Source of the DNA: Emcibacter nanhaiensis
Lineage (GTDB): Bacteria; Pseudomonadota; Alphaproteobacteria; Sphingomonadales; Emcibacteraceae
Direction: 5' to 3'
Length of the DNA stretch: 64,000 nt
NCBI RefSeq assembly: GCF_006385175.1
Contig: NZ_VFIY01000018.1
Span: forward strand, 186,001 to 250,000
Shown: positions 41,266 through 50,244 of the stretch, in pieces
How the letters are laid out: each line of letters starts with the position of its first letter
Numbering within the stretch: the stretch's first letter is position 1
Translations under genes and position numbers: made by a program
Notes under the pieces: model-generated
Seen by the model: only the letters and a program-made list of their open reading frames with translations
Database searches by the model: none
What the model was told of the DNA's origin: nothing

Positions 41266-42858
41266 TCAGGCCGTCTGTTCGCGGGTATTGAGGAAGCGGA
41301 CCTCGGGGTAATCCTCCTTGGCCTTGTCGAGACGCCAGGAATTGCGGGCGAGGAACACCGGCGCGCCGTTATGGTCCTCGGCCATGTTGGCCCGGTTGTC
41401 GTCAATGAATTTCTTGAGCTTGTGCTTGTCGTCGCATTCGACCCACACTGCGGTATAGAGCGAAGTCGGTTCAAAGCGGCAGGGCACGTCATATTCGGTG
41501 CGGATGCGGTCGGCCATCACCTCAAACTGCAGCATGCCGACCACGCCCACATACCATTCGGAGCCGATCGTGGGCTTGAACACGCTGGCCGCGCCTTCTT
41601 CCGCCAGCTGCTGCAGCGCCTTGGCCAGATGCTTGGCCTTCATCGGGTCTTCCGGGCGCACAGTCTGGATGTGCTCAGGCGCGAAGCTCGGGATGCCGGT
41701 GAAGCTCAAAGTATCGCCGTCAGTCAGCCCGTCGCCGATGCGCAGGTTGCCGTGGTTGGGAATACCGATAATATCGCCGGGCCAGGCTTCCTCGGCCAGT
41801 TCCCGGTCCTGGGCCAGGAACAGCACCGGGTTGTGCAGGTTGATGATCTTGCCGGTACGGCTGTGTTTCAGCTTCATGCCGCGCTTGAACTTGCCGCTGA
41901 CCATGCGGAAAAAGGCGATGCGGTCGCGGTGCTTGGGATCCATGTTGGCCTGGATCTTGAACACAAAGCCTGAGACTTTCGGATCAAGCGGGTCGATACC
42001 GCCCTTCTCCACCGTATTGTAAACACCGGGCTTCGGGGCGCGCTCGCCGATGCCCTCCAGCAATTCGCGCACGCCGAAATTATTGATGGCGGAGCCGAAA
42101 TAGACCGGGGTCATGGTACCGTCGAGGTAGGCCTGCTGGTCGAAGGCCGGGCACAGTTCCCGCACCATCTCGATATCTTCGCGCAGCTTCTCCAGCTGAT
42201 GCTCGGGGATATAGTCGGCCAGCTTGGGATCATCGACGCCTTCGCAGACCACGCCCTCGTCCGGCTTGTCGCCCTTGCTTTTCTCGATCAGGATCAGCTT
42301 GTCATTCAACAGGTCATAGCAGCCCTTGAAATCCCGGCCCATGCCGATCGGCCAGGTCACCGGGGTCACGTCCAGGGCCAGTTCCTGCTCGATCAGGTCA
42401 AGCAGCTCGAACGGGTCGAGGCTTTCCCGGTCCAGTTTGTTGATAAAGGTGGTCACCGGCATGTCGCGCAGGCGGCAGACCTCGAACAGCTTCCTGGTCT
42501 GGCCCTCGATGCCCTTGGCGCCGTCCAGCACCATGATGGCGCTGTCGACCGCGGTCAGCACCCGGTAGGTATCTTCGGAGAAGTCTTCATGGCCCGGGGT
42601 ATCGAGCAGGTTGAACATGCGCCCGTCATACTCGAACGACATGACCGAGGAGGCCACCGAGATGCCGCGCTCCTGCTCCACCTTCATCCAGTCGGAGCGG
42701 GCGCGCCGGCGGTCTCCGCGCGCCTTCACCTCGCCCGCCATCTGGATCGCGCCGCCGAACAGCAGCAGCTTTTCCGTCAGGGTGGTCTTCCCCGCGTCAG
42801 GGTGGGAGATGATGGCGAAGGTGCGCCGCCGGTTTACTTCTTTCTCAAGGGTGCTCAT
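41266..42858 (-). CDS. prfC: Peptide chain release factor 3
   Basis: 530 residues from the ATG at 42858 (MSTLEKEVNRRRTFAIISH), the usual RF3 length. The same frame stays open a further 364 codons upstream, opposite the endonuclease gene, but that stretch is not RF3-like. GTPase motifs are SHPDAGKTTLTEKL (G1), DTPGHEDFSEDT (G3) and FINKLDRES (G4). The RF3-specific RARSDWMKVEQERGISV is present, as is the C-terminal domain. The protein uses GTP to release RF1 and RF2 from the ribosome after termination. The gene is not in an evident operon. Confidence 0.95.
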   Translation of the reverse strand: MSTLEKEVNRRRTFAIISHPDAGKTTLTEKLLLFGGAIQMAGEVKARGDRRRARSDWMKVEQERGISVASSVMSFEYDGRMFNLLDTPGHEDFSEDTYRVLTAVDSAIMVLDGAKGIEGQTRKLFEVCRLRDMPVTTFINKLDRESLDPFELLDLIEQELALDVTPVTWPIGMGRDFKGCYDLLNDKLILIEKSKGDKPDEGVVCEGVDDPKLADYIPEHQLEKLREDIEMVRELCPAFDQQAYLDGTMTPVYFGSAINNFGVRELLEGIGERAPKPGVYNTVEKGGIDPLDPKVSGFVFKIQANMDPKHRDRIAFFRMVSGKFKRGMKLKHSRTGKIINLHNPVLFLAQDRELAEEAWPGDIIGIPNHGNLRIGDGLTDGDTLSFTGIPSFAPEHIQTVRPEDPMKAKHLAKALQQLAEEGAASVFKPTIGSEWYVGVVGMLQFEVMADRIRTEYDVPCRFEPTSLYTAVWVECDDKHKLKKFIDDNRANMAEDHNGAPVFLARNSWRLDKAKEDYPEVRFLNTREQTA

Positions 42859-43008
42859 TGGTCTCTGAATTCCGTCTTCATACGGGGCGGAATTTAGGCA
42901 GTTGCCCCGGAGAAGTACAGAAGAAAATACTTTTGCCCCGAAACATGCTATACTCCGGGCTTCAGTGATCGCGTGCAGAGAGTGAAATTCATATTTCCGG
43001 GGGCCGAA

Positions 43009-43980
43009 ATGCCGTTTGATCAGATCCCAGACGATGTTGAACAACACCTTGATGAGCTGGCCGCAGATCTCGGCCAGCAGATTCCAGCCAAGAAGATGGA
43101 ACAAAACCTGCTGATCGCCACCTGGAACATCCGCGCCTTCAGCTCGCTGACCCGCAAATGGTTCGCCGACGGCGATGACAGTCCGAAGCGCGATTTCTGG
43201 GGTCTCAGCATCATTACCGAAATTGTCTCCCGCTTTGATGTGGTAGCGATCCAGGAAATCAAGGGCGACCTGCGAGCGCTCCGGACCATGATGAAGGCGC
43301 TGGGTCCGGACTGGGGGTTCCTGATGACCGACATCACCCTCGGCGATGCCGGCAACAGCGAACGGCTGGGCTTTGTCTTTGACACCCGCCGGGTCACGCC
43401 CTCGGGCCTCGCCGCCGAGCTGGTGGTGCCGGAAGACTGGATGGAAGCGGAAGATATCGCTGCCGATGCCCTGACGCGCCAGTTCGCCCGCACCCCCTAT
43501 GCAGTCAGCTTCCGCGCCGGCAGCGAGACCTTCATCCTGGTGACCCTGCATGTGGATTACGGCGATAATGCAGACGACCGGGTGCCGGAACTGAAGGGCA
43601 TTGCCAAATGGATGAAGGACTGGGCCAACCGCACCAACCGCTGGCACCAGAACCTGATCGTGCTTGGCGATTTCAACATCGACCGGGCCGGCGACAAGCT
43701 GTGGCAGGCCTTTACCTCCACCGGGCTCAAGGTGCCCGACGAACTGATGCATGTGCCCAAATCCATCTTTGCCGATCCCAATGAGCCGCAGAACGAAAAA
43801 TTCTATGACCAGGTGGCCTGGTTCACCACCGGCAACAAACAGAAGCTGCATATGAACTACAAGACCGGCGGCTATGTGGATTTCGTGCCGTTCAGCTACC
43901 AGGGCAAGGGCCTGGACCGGAACGCCATTTCCTTCCGGGTGTCGGACCACTATCCGCTGTGGACGGAGTTTGAACTCTGA
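43009..43980 (+). CDS. Endonuclease/exonuclease/phosphatase family protein
   Basis: 323 residues from the ATG at 43009, which has GGGGG upstream; a GTG at 42973 is possible. The fold is of the DNase I / EEP type: LLIATWNIRAFS (Asn), VVAIQEIKG (Glu), LVTLHVDYGD (His region), LIVLGDFNID (Asp-x-Asn) and the final FRVSDHYPLWTEF (SDH). These are the metal and catalytic residues of the family. There is no signal peptide. Substrate could be nucleic acid or a phosphoester; none can be chosen. It is divergent from prfC. Confidence 0.86.
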   Translation: MPFDQIPDDVEQHLDELAADLGQQIPAKKMEQNLLIATWNIRAFSSLTRKWFADGDDSPKRDFWGLSIITEIVSRFDVVAIQEIKGDLRALRTMMKALGPDWGFLMTDITLGDAGNSERLGFVFDTRRVTPSGLAAELVVPEDWMEAEDIAADALTRQFARTPYAVSFRAGSETFILVTLHVDYGDNADDRVPELKGIAKWMKDWANRTNRWHQNLIVLGDFNIDRAGDKLWQAFTSTGLKVPDELMHVPKSIFADPNEPQNEKFYDQVAWFTTGNKQKLHMNYKTGGYVDFVPFSYQGKGLDRNAISFRVSDHYPLWTEFEL

Positions 43981-44017
43981 AACCGGGCCCCGCTCGAAGT
44001 CGTCCTGCGCTTCCGCG

Positions 44018-44476
44018 CTAGTCTTCCCTTTTCCAGATCGGCGCGACCCGTTTCCTGTGCGGCTGGTAAGCGCCGTTCACCGTCCCGATTTCGCGGGCAT
44101 CATTGTCCGCCCCCACGTCCCCCATTCGGTGCAGGAGATAACCGATACTGGCGATGGGCAGCCTGATCAGCATGAGAATAAAGGGAACACACAGCATCAG
44201 GACGACAAACAACAGGATAAACTGCACCGGTATCAGTTCCTTTTTTTCCAGCAAATAGGTGACCTCCAGGAAAAATATTCCCCCGAGCAAGACCCCGGTC
44301 ATCAGCAGGGAAAGCAAGGTCCGGCCCAGGTACCGGAGCGAAATATCCTCCATTTTCCAGTGCAAGCCCAGTTCGCGCAGCGTCATCATAAAAATCATAA
44401 CGCCGGGGATCAGCAGGATCGGCCCAATCGAGTCCGGCGGATTTCTCAGATATTCCATGATCGCATCTATGGACAT
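44018..44476 (-). CDS. Small membrane protein of unknown function
   Basis: 152 residues with three likely membrane segments: ILLIPGVMIFMMTL (about 18-33), LLSLLMTGVLLGGIFFL (about 54-72), and FILLFVVLMLCVPFILMLI (about 86-108). The C-terminus is charged and basic (ending HRKRVAPIWKRED). No family recognised. It lies 77 bp downstream of the exported methyltransferase gene, beyond the long inverted repeat. Confidence 0.62.
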   Translation of the reverse strand: MSIDAIMEYLRNPPDSIGPILLIPGVMIFMMTLRELGLHWKMEDISLRYLGRTLLSLLMTGVLLGGIFFLEVTYLLEKKELIPVQFILLFVVLMLCVPFILMLIRLPIASIGYLLHRMGDVGADNDAREIGTVNGAYQPHRKRVAPIWKRED

Positions 44477-44496
44477 CCTTATCCCCTCAAGATGCT

Positions 44497-44530
44497 CGGA
44501 GCAGGGTCTGCCTTGGCAGACCCTGCTCCG
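44497..44530. repeat. Perfect 16 bp inverted repeat
   Basis: CGGAGCAGGGTCTGCC (44497-44512) and its exact inverse GGCAGACCCTGCTCCG (44515-44530) are separated by TT. It sits between the exported methyltransferase and the small membrane protein genes on the minus strand. There is no T-run on either side, so it is not a typical rho-independent terminator. It is the longest perfect palindrome I found in the window. Confidence 0.7.
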
Positions 44531-44553
44531 TCCCCTCCCCGGTTGTCAGATAG

Positions 44554-45324
44554 TTATTTGACAAACCGGTACACAAATCTGTCTGTTTTGCCGCGGATGC
44601 TTTCTTCCCACATGGGTTTGGTGCCGTCATCATCCGGGTTCCTGAGGATATCAGTTTCGCCGTCAAATGTAAAACCCGCGGCGGTAACTTCCTGCATGAC
44701 GATCGCCGGGTCAATCCGGTGCAGGGTTTCTCCGCTGCTGGACGGAGTGCCCGCCGGGGCTGCATGATCAATTATTGCCAGTACGCCGCCCGGCTTCAGC
44801 GCCTTGTAAAATTTGCCAAGCAACATGCCGGTATCAATGGCCGGCCAGTCTTCGGTCGCATAGTAGAAATCATGAAAACTAAGGATCAGGAAAATGGCAT
44901 CCAGACTGTCTTCCTTCAGGTCCAGGTCGGCCACTTCTGCATTGAGCGCCACCACATTGCTCATCCGTCCCGGTTCGGCCAGTTTCCTGGCCAGGGCATC
45001 CTTGGTATAGGCGATATAACCCTGGTTATTGTGGGCAATTACCTTGCCTTCCGGTCCGACCACACCGGACAGAATTTCCGTGTAATAGCCATCACCGGCA
45101 AACATATCGAGCACGGTCATGCCCGGCTTGATCCCGAAAAAGGAAATGATCTGTTCAGGCTTGCGGTTCACATCGCGCGCCCGGTCGCTCTCGCTGCGTT
45201 GCGGATTTTCAATGGCGCAGCTGACGACATCACATTTCAGGTCCGCCGCATATAGAAATGCCGGCAACAGCATAGCCATCACCGACAGGATTAGAACTCC
45301 AGATATCTTGTTGCCGGTCGTCAC
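44554..45324 (-). CDS. Exported SAM-dependent methyltransferase-fold protein (COG4798-like)
   Basis: 256 residues. A signal peptide (VLILSVMAMLLPAFLYA-AD, cleavage near residue 27) is followed by a Rossmann methyltransferase fold: MTVLDMFAGDGYYTEILSG for SAM, VIAHNNQGY, AIFLILSFHDFYY and KALKPGGVLAIIDHAAPAG. The combination of a signal sequence and a SAM-binding fold is seen in a group of predicted methyltransferases of unknown function. SAM is not known to be available in the periplasm, so either the signal is not cleaved, or the protein has another activity. Confidence 0.78.
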   Translation of the reverse strand: MTTGNKISGVLILSVMAMLLPAFLYAADLKCDVVSCAIENPQRSESDRARDVNRKPEQIISFFGIKPGMTVLDMFAGDGYYTEILSGVVGPEGKVIAHNNQGYIAYTKDALARKLAEPGRMSNVVALNAEVADLDLKEDSLDAIFLILSFHDFYYATEDWPAIDTGMLLGKFYKALKPGGVLAIIDHAAPAGTPSSSGETLHRIDPAIVMQEVTAAGFTFDGETDILRNPDDDGTKPMWEESIRGKTDRFVYRFVK

Positions 45325-45419
45325 AGGCCTCTCCCCTTTTTGTCAGACATATAACTTTAACTATCCGGCAGGGAAAATCCACCAGTCAACCTCATGCGAC
45401 GACTGAAAAGCGCCGCCTT

Positions 45420-45779
45420 CTAGTCCAGCTCAAACTGGGCCAGGGCGCTTTCCGCTTCCGCGCTGCCGTTGCGCACGGCTTCGCTCAGCCACCATTTAGC
45501 CAGACGGCGGTTTTGCTCCACGCCCTCGCCAAGGGCATACATCAGGCCGGTAACCAGCTGGGCGTCGCGCAGGCCGCTCTGGGCCAGGGGCAGGCATACC
45601 GCATGCGCCATTTCAAATTCTGAATTGATAAATGCCTCAAGACAACGCACTTCATCGGCAGGATTTGCAGTCCGGGCCATCTCCACCGGCGCAGTACTGC
45701 GCGTGGCGGCAGAAACAGTGGCTGACATAAAGAGACTGCAGGCCAGCACGGAGACAGACAAAAGAAACTTGTGAGACAT
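45420..45779 (-). CDS. Small exported Sel1-like repeat protein
   Basis: 119 residues with a signal peptide (SVSVLACSLFMSATVSA-AT). The mature part has VCLPLAQSGLRDAQLVTGLM and YALGEGVEQNRRLAKWWLSE followed by AVRNGSAEAESALAQFELD, one or two Sel1/TPR-like helical pairs. It is probably a periplasmic binding protein. Function unknown; no clear operon partner. Confidence 0.7.
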   Translation of the reverse strand: MSHKFLLSVSVLACSLFMSATVSAATRSTAPVEMARTANPADEVRCLEAFINSEFEMAHAVCLPLAQSGLRDAQLVTGLMYALGEGVEQNRRLAKWWLSEAVRNGSAEAESALAQFELD

Positions 45780-46092
45780 TTTTATTCCCTATGAACTAAT
45801 TATAATTTTAATCATTCTGTTAACGATTTAAACTACTGCAAATCCCGGGCCAGAATTTCATTTCATTTGTTTTTCAATATCTTAGCTGATTCCCTCATGA
45901 GAGTCCCAAACAAATCATGGTTAATATTATGAAAAATTTTACAGTCCGGTGACAAATCTGTTTCAAAATGGGACGGACTCCAAAAATCCAGTGTTTCTGC
46001 GGGGGACGGGCTTTTGTGATATAATGCCGCCGTCAGAAACGCCATTGTAGGTCCGGCGGCAATTGCAACGTTCCAGCAGCAGGTGCTCCGTC
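45780..46092. other. Intergenic region without a supported gene
   Basis: This 313 bp gap lies between the divergent Sel1-like and GST genes and is AT-rich over its first half. A 60-codon minus-strand frame at 45863-46045 has no ribosome site and no recognisable family, so I do not call it. The gap should hold the promoters of both flanking genes; none is clear. Confidence 0.5.
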
Positions 46093-46728
46093 ATGAAACT
46101 CTATTACAACCCCCTGTCCACCTACTCCCAGAAGGTGCTAATCGCCTTTTATGAGAAAGGCTTAACATTCGAACCATTCGTGATTGACCCGCGCGACAAG
46201 TCGGCCCGTCAGTCCTATCAGAAAATTTATCCGCTGGGAAAAATACCGTTGCTGATCACGGAACAGAACCGACCCGTTCCCGAGTCGAGCATCATCATCG
46301 AATTTCTGGACATGAATTATATGACCGGCGCCACGCTACTGCCCCGGGATGGGGAAATGTCCCGCCAGGCGCGGCTGAAGGACCGGATGTATGACCTTTA
46401 CCTCAATAATCCGGTCGTGGAATTGTTGTTCGAGAGTCAAAAACCCAGGGACCGGCAGGACCCGTGCCGGATGATCAAGGCGCGCGAAACGCTGGACATC
46501 ATGTATGAGCAACTGAACGAAAATCTGTGCGATCACAGCTGGGCCAACGGGGAGGAATTCAGTATTGCCGACTGTGCGGCGGCCCCGGCCCTGTTTTACG
46601 GCCAGCGGGTGCATCCCTTTTCAAAATATCCGGCGATCAAGGCCTATTTTTCGCGCCTGCTCGGCCGTCCCTCACTGCAGAAAGTGCTGGGCGAAGCCGA
46701 ACCGCTGGTGAAAAGCTTCCTCAAATAA
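46093..46728 (+). CDS. Glutathione S-transferase family protein
   Basis: 211 residues from the ATG at 46093. The thioredoxin-like N-terminal domain has MKLYYNPLSTYSQKVLIAFY with a serine or tyrosine in the catalytic position, LGKIPLLI with the cis-proline, and PESSIIIEFLD with the glutathione-contact Glu-Ser. The helical C-terminal domain includes FSIADCAAAPAL. Bacterial GSTs conjugate or reduce with glutathione. Substrate unknown. Confidence 0.9.
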   Translation: MKLYYNPLSTYSQKVLIAFYEKGLTFEPFVIDPRDKSARQSYQKIYPLGKIPLLITEQNRPVPESSIIIEFLDMNYMTGATLLPRDGEMSRQARLKDRMYDLYLNNPVVELLFESQKPRDRQDPCRMIKARETLDIMYEQLNENLCDHSWANGEEFSIADCAAAPALFYGQRVHPFSKYPAIKAYFSRLLGRPSLQKVLGEAEPLVKSFLK

Positions 46729-46746
46729 GGGAACCCGACAGGCCGG

Positions 46747-47283
46747 TCATTTCAGCCGCTCATAATAGATGACCCAGAGGTCTTTCCATTCGTTGCCGAG
46801 GTCTTCACTTTTCTGCCAGCGCCAGGTCAGGCTGTCCGGTTTGATGTCGGTGAACAGCATGCGCAGGATCACCCCCGGTTTCTTTACCGATTGTTTGGTC
46901 TGAAAGACAAATTCGTCCCCCAGGTCCAGGCCGTAAAAATCAAAAAATCCGCCCTGGTTATCCATCCAGGTCTGGCGCCATTGTTCGCCACGCTGGTCAT
47001 AGATGGAGATGCTCATGCCCCTGAAGTGCTGCCCGGACGAGGACACACCGCCATCAAAATTCTCTTCGATGACACAATCGTCGTAGGACCTGGTGATCAC
47101 ATTGGTCCCCTCTCCGGCCTGATCGCCGGCCCCCCAGTGGACCCGCCAGGTGCCGACCCAGAAATCAAGACGGCGGTAGTCGTCGGAGGCGCAATAGGCG
47201 GCCGGTGCCTCCGCCCGGGCAAGTTGTGAAGCCAGTACTATAAAAACAGAAACCATAAATACAGACAGTGATCTGAAGTTCAT
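46747..47283 (-). CDS. Exported DUF1579-like protein
   Basis: 178 residues from the third of three consecutive ATGs, which has GGAG at the right distance. Signal peptide VFMVSVFIVLASQLARA-EA. The mature RRLDFWVGTWRVHWG, followed by FRGMSISIYDQRGEQWRQTWMD, resembles the DUF1579 beta-barrel with its F-W-x-G-x-W signature. Lipocalin-like binding has been proposed for such folds, but function is unknown. It is convergent with the GST gene, 18 bp apart. Confidence 0.68.
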   Translation of the reverse strand: MNFRSLSVFMVSVFIVLASQLARAEAPAAYCASDDYRRLDFWVGTWRVHWGAGDQAGEGTNVITRSYDDCVIEENFDGGVSSSGQHFRGMSISIYDQRGEQWRQTWMDNQGGFFDFYGLDLGDEFVFQTKQSVKKPGVILRMLFTDIKPDSLTWRWQKSEDLGNEWKDLWVIYYERLK

Positions 47284-47347
47284 CATCATCTCCCGTTTGT
47301 TAAGGCTTCCTCCGTAGAATGCTTATTTAAACAGATACTTATGGCAG

Positions 47348-47860
47348 TTACTTATAGCGCACCACCCGGACAAAGCTTGTCTTGCCGGGAATGATCATCC
47401 GGTAGGATCCGAACGCCCCTTTTTCAATCTCCACCGTGAAGTCCCCTTCGGGAAAGCGCACCCGCTGGTTATCCTTCTGCATCCAGACCTGGCCGTTTTC
47501 CAGGTAGACAGCAAACTGCTTGCGCGGCGACCAGACCACCTTGGTCACCTTCGAGCGAATGGAATCCAGTTCATCTGTTTCCTTTTTCTCCGCGCTTTTT
47601 TCCACCCGTTCGGCACCGAAACTGTCCTCTCGGGATTTGGCCGGAGACACCTGAGCAGACGGTTCTTCCGTTGGCACGGCGACACCGTCCCCGCCGGAAA
47701 AGCCGATCACATCATAGCAGGTCAGCCGGTCACGCTCGGCTTTGATCGTGCGGCATTTCTCGATTTTCTGTTTGAGTGTGAGTTCAGCAGCCTGCGCGGT
47801 AACTATTGATACACAGAATACAGACAAGACGGCGCCGGCCGCGATAAAAAGAGTTCTCAT
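47348..47860 (-). CDS. Small exported protein of unknown function
   Basis: 170 residues with a signal peptide (AGAVLSVFCVSIVTAQA-AE). The mature protein opens KIEKCRTIKAERDRLTCYDV, a Cys pair pattern (C..I....RL.CYD) seen in many small proteobacterial exported proteins, then a charged linker and a beta-rich C-terminus (VTKVVWSPRKQFAVYLENGQVW). AAGGGGATAGCA precedes the ATG. No function can be given. Confidence 0.65.
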   Translation of the reverse strand: MRTLFIAAGAVLSVFCVSIVTAQAAELTLKQKIEKCRTIKAERDRLTCYDVIGFSGGDGVAVPTEEPSAQVSPAKSREDSFGAERVEKSAEKKETDELDSIRSKVTKVVWSPRKQFAVYLENGQVWMQKDNQRVRFPEGDFTVEIEKGAFGSYRMIIPGKTSFVRVVRYK

Positions 47861-47903
47861 TGCTATCCCCTTGCATGGGGCTGCCCCCTCTGCGGGGATA
47901 TTA

Positions 47904-49133
47904 TCAGCCCTTGTTATGCGTAAGGATAAACTTTTTTAGCTTCGGTGCAATCTGGTTTTTCCACTTGCGGCCGTTGAAGATGCCGTAATGGCCGACACCC
48001 TTCTGCTCGTGATGCAGTTTCATTTCCTTGGGCAGGTTGGAGCAGATGTCATGGGCCGCCCTGGTCTGACCGATACCGGAAATATCGTCCAGTTCGCCCT
48101 CAACAGTCATCAGCGCGGTTTTGGTGATGGCTTCGCATTTCACCGGCCGGCCGCGGGACACCAGCTCCCCCTTCGGCAGGGAATGTCTCTTGAACACTTC
48201 GCGGATGGTCTGCAGGTAATATTCGGCCGGCAGGTCCATCACCGCCAGATATTCTTCATAGAACAGGCGGGTTTTTTCCGCGCTTTCCTCGTCCCCTTCC
48301 ACCAGATGGTCAAACATCTTGCGATGGGCGCCGACATGGTCCTCCAGATTCATATTCATGAAGGCGGACAGCTGCAGGAAGCCGGGATAAACCTTGCGCA
48401 TGACACCGACATTGGGCCAGGGCACCGTGTGGATGGCATGGCTTTCAAACCATTTCATGGAGCGCTTGTAGCTGAGTTCATTGACCACGGTCGGGCTCTT
48501 GCGGGTATCGATCGGCCCGCCCATCATGGTTATGGACGCCGGCACGCAGGGATTGTCTTCGGCGGACATGATCGCCGTCGCGGCCAGAACCGGAACTGAC
48601 GGCTGGCACACCGCCAGAACATGAGTATTGGGGCCCAGGAATTCCAGGAACTCGATCAGATGGTCAATATAGTCATCCAGATCGAACGCCCCTTCATACA
48701 GGGCAATATTACGGGCATCCTGCCAGTCGGTGATATAAACATCATGGTCCGGCAGCATGGCCTCCACCGTGCCGCGCAACAGGGTGGCATAGTGGCCGGA
48801 CAGCGGCGCCACGACCAACAGGCGCGGATCGTCCTTGTCATTTTCCATCGCCCGCTCAAAATGCTTCAGATGGCAGAAAGTCTTGCGCATCACGTCATGC
48901 TCGGTGACTTCGATATCGACTCCGTCAACCTCAGTCGTATCCAGGCCGAACTTGGGTTTGCCATAGCGGCGGGTCAAAAGCTCCATAACGTCGCAGGCGG
49001 CGCTGACCTGTTTCGCGCCGGGCATATGGGCGAAGGGATTATAGGGATTCTGCAGACTGCGCTGCGTCAGATCAATCATATATCTCGCAGGTGCGAAAGC
49101 AGTGTGCTGGAACTCATACAACTGGTACAGCAT
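47904..49133 (-). CDS. phaZ: Intracellular polyhydroxyalkanoate depolymerase
   Basis: 409 residues of the PhaZ type found in granule-forming alphaproteobacteria. The N-terminus MLYQLYEFQHTAFAPARYM is characteristic. The nucleophile elbow reads AVCQPSVPVLA with cysteine in place of the serine of most esterases, as in known intracellular depolymerases, and the C-terminal HYGIFNGRKWKN holds the histidine. It degrades stored PHB to 3-hydroxybutyrate. The bdhA gene, which takes the product on, is adjacent and divergent. Confidence 0.92.
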   Translation of the reverse strand: MLYQLYEFQHTAFAPARYMIDLTQRSLQNPYNPFAHMPGAKQVSAACDVMELLTRRYGKPKFGLDTTEVDGVDIEVTEHDVMRKTFCHLKHFERAMENDKDDPRLLVVAPLSGHYATLLRGTVEAMLPDHDVYITDWQDARNIALYEGAFDLDDYIDHLIEFLEFLGPNTHVLAVCQPSVPVLAATAIMSAEDNPCVPASITMMGGPIDTRKSPTVVNELSYKRSMKWFESHAIHTVPWPNVGVMRKVYPGFLQLSAFMNMNLEDHVGAHRKMFDHLVEGDEESAEKTRLFYEEYLAVMDLPAEYYLQTIREVFKRHSLPKGELVSRGRPVKCEAITKTALMTVEGELDDISGIGQTRAAHDICSNLPKEMKLHHEQKGVGHYGIFNGRKWKNQIAPKLKKFILTHNKG

Positions 49134-49353
49134 AATTTAACCTATACCCCTTTCCCTGTTTTAACTTTTTCGATGTCTGCCAGCAAAATATCTTCTGTTT
49201 CCGCTGGTTGGACAAATCCGGATTCTATATAATGGCAGCCTAGCATACATGTAAACATAGACCAAAGGTTATTTGCAGTGCAGCATTTTTTGTGCAAAAC
49301 TCTGCCAAACCACCTATCAGAGGGTCTCATTAACAGGTTAACGGGAGTTTAAA

Positions 49354-50160
49354 ATGGGCAGGATCATGCAACCTGATGTCCTGAAAGGAAAAAATGCCGT
49401 CATCACCGGGTCCACCAGCGGAATCGGCCTCGGCATGGCCCGCGCGCTGGCCGACTCAGGCGCCAATGTGATGATCAACGGCCTCGGCGATGCCGGTGAA
49501 ATCGAGGCCACCCGGGCCGCCATCGAGAACGATTTCGGCATCACCGCCCTGTATGACGGCGCCAACATGCTGGACGGGGAAGAGATCACTGCCATGATCA
49601 CGCGGGCGGAATCGGAACTGGGCAGTGTGGACATCCTGATCAACAATGCCGGTATCCAGTTTGTTTCCGCCATTGACGAATTTCCGGCCGACAAATGGGA
49701 AGCCATCATTTCCATTAACCTGGTGTCCAACTTTTATGCCATCAAGGCCGCCCTGCCCGGCATGAAAGAGCGCAACTGGGGCCGGATCATCAACCTGGCC
49801 AGCGCCCACGGCCTGGTCGCCTCCCCCTTCAAGAGCGCCTATGTGGCCGCCAAACACGGCGTTCTCGGCCTGACCAAATCAGTGGCGCTGGAGATTGCCG
49901 AAAGCCCGATCACCTGCAACGCCATCTGCCCGGGCTATGTGCGCACGCCGCTGGTGGACGGCCAGATCAAGGACCAGGCCAAAGTCCACAACATGAGCGA
50001 AGAGCAGGTCATTCGCGACATCATCCTTGCCGCCCAGCCCAGCAAACGCTTCGTCGAGGTGGAGGAACTGGGCCAGTTGGCGGTGTTCCTGTGCACCGAA
50101 GCGGCGCAAAGCTTTAACGGCGCCAGCCTGCCGATGGAAGGCGGCTGGACCGCCCGCTGA
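49354..50160 (+). CDS. bdhA: 3-hydroxybutyrate dehydrogenase
   Basis: 268 residues from the ATG at 49354 with GGGAG seven bases upstream; a second ATG five codons on is an alternative. It is a classical SDR: ITGSTSGIGLGMARAL, NNAGIQFVSAIDEFP, catalytic serine in INLASAHGLVASP, YVAAKHG with Tyr-x3-Lys, and CPGYVRTPLVDGQI. The QF(V)S and HGLVASPFKSAY segments are typical of BdhA. It oxidises 3-hydroxybutyrate to acetoacetate with NAD. It is divergent from phaZ with about 220 bp between. Confidence 0.93.
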   Translation: MGRIMQPDVLKGKNAVITGSTSGIGLGMARALADSGANVMINGLGDAGEIEATRAAIENDFGITALYDGANMLDGEEITAMITRAESELGSVDILINNAGIQFVSAIDEFPADKWEAIISINLVSNFYAIKAALPGMKERNWGRIINLASAHGLVASPFKSAYVAAKHGVLGLTKSVALEIAESPITCNAICPGYVRTPLVDGQIKDQAKVHNMSEEQVIRDIILAAQPSKRFVEVEELGQLAVFLCTEAAQSFNGASLPMEGGWTAR

Positions 50161-50208
50161 CGACGGCGACAAAGTAAGCAGTTGCATCCGGTAAATCTTA
50201 GATGATAT

Positions 50209-50237
50209 CCTTGAAGGACAATCGAAGTCCTTCAAGG
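50209..50237 (+). promoter_or_regulatory. Hairpin overlapping the ribosome site of a 37-codon gene
   Basis: CCTTGAAGGAC (50209-50219) and GTCCTTCAAGG (50227-50237) form a perfect 11 bp stem with a 7-base loop. The 3' arm contains the AAGG of the AAGGGG ribosome site six bases before the ATG at 50245, so folding would mask it. It could also act as an attenuator after bdhA, though no T-run follows. Confidence 0.5.
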
Positions 50238-50244
50238 GGTTACC

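Noticed and set aside
40183-41973. 596-codon frame opposite the two O-methyltransferases and prfC
   Set aside because: Antisense shadow; it crosses three genes and shows only His/Gln/Arg/Gly-rich sequence.
42859-43950. 364-codon extension of the prfC frame opposite the endonuclease gene
   Set aside because: RF3 begins at the ATG at 42858 and has its full normal length; the extra part has no family sequence and lies wholly opposite a convincing gene.
45863-46045. 60-codon minus-strand frame in the gap before the GST gene
   Set aside because: No ribosome site, no recognisable sequence and in an AT-rich intergenic stretch.
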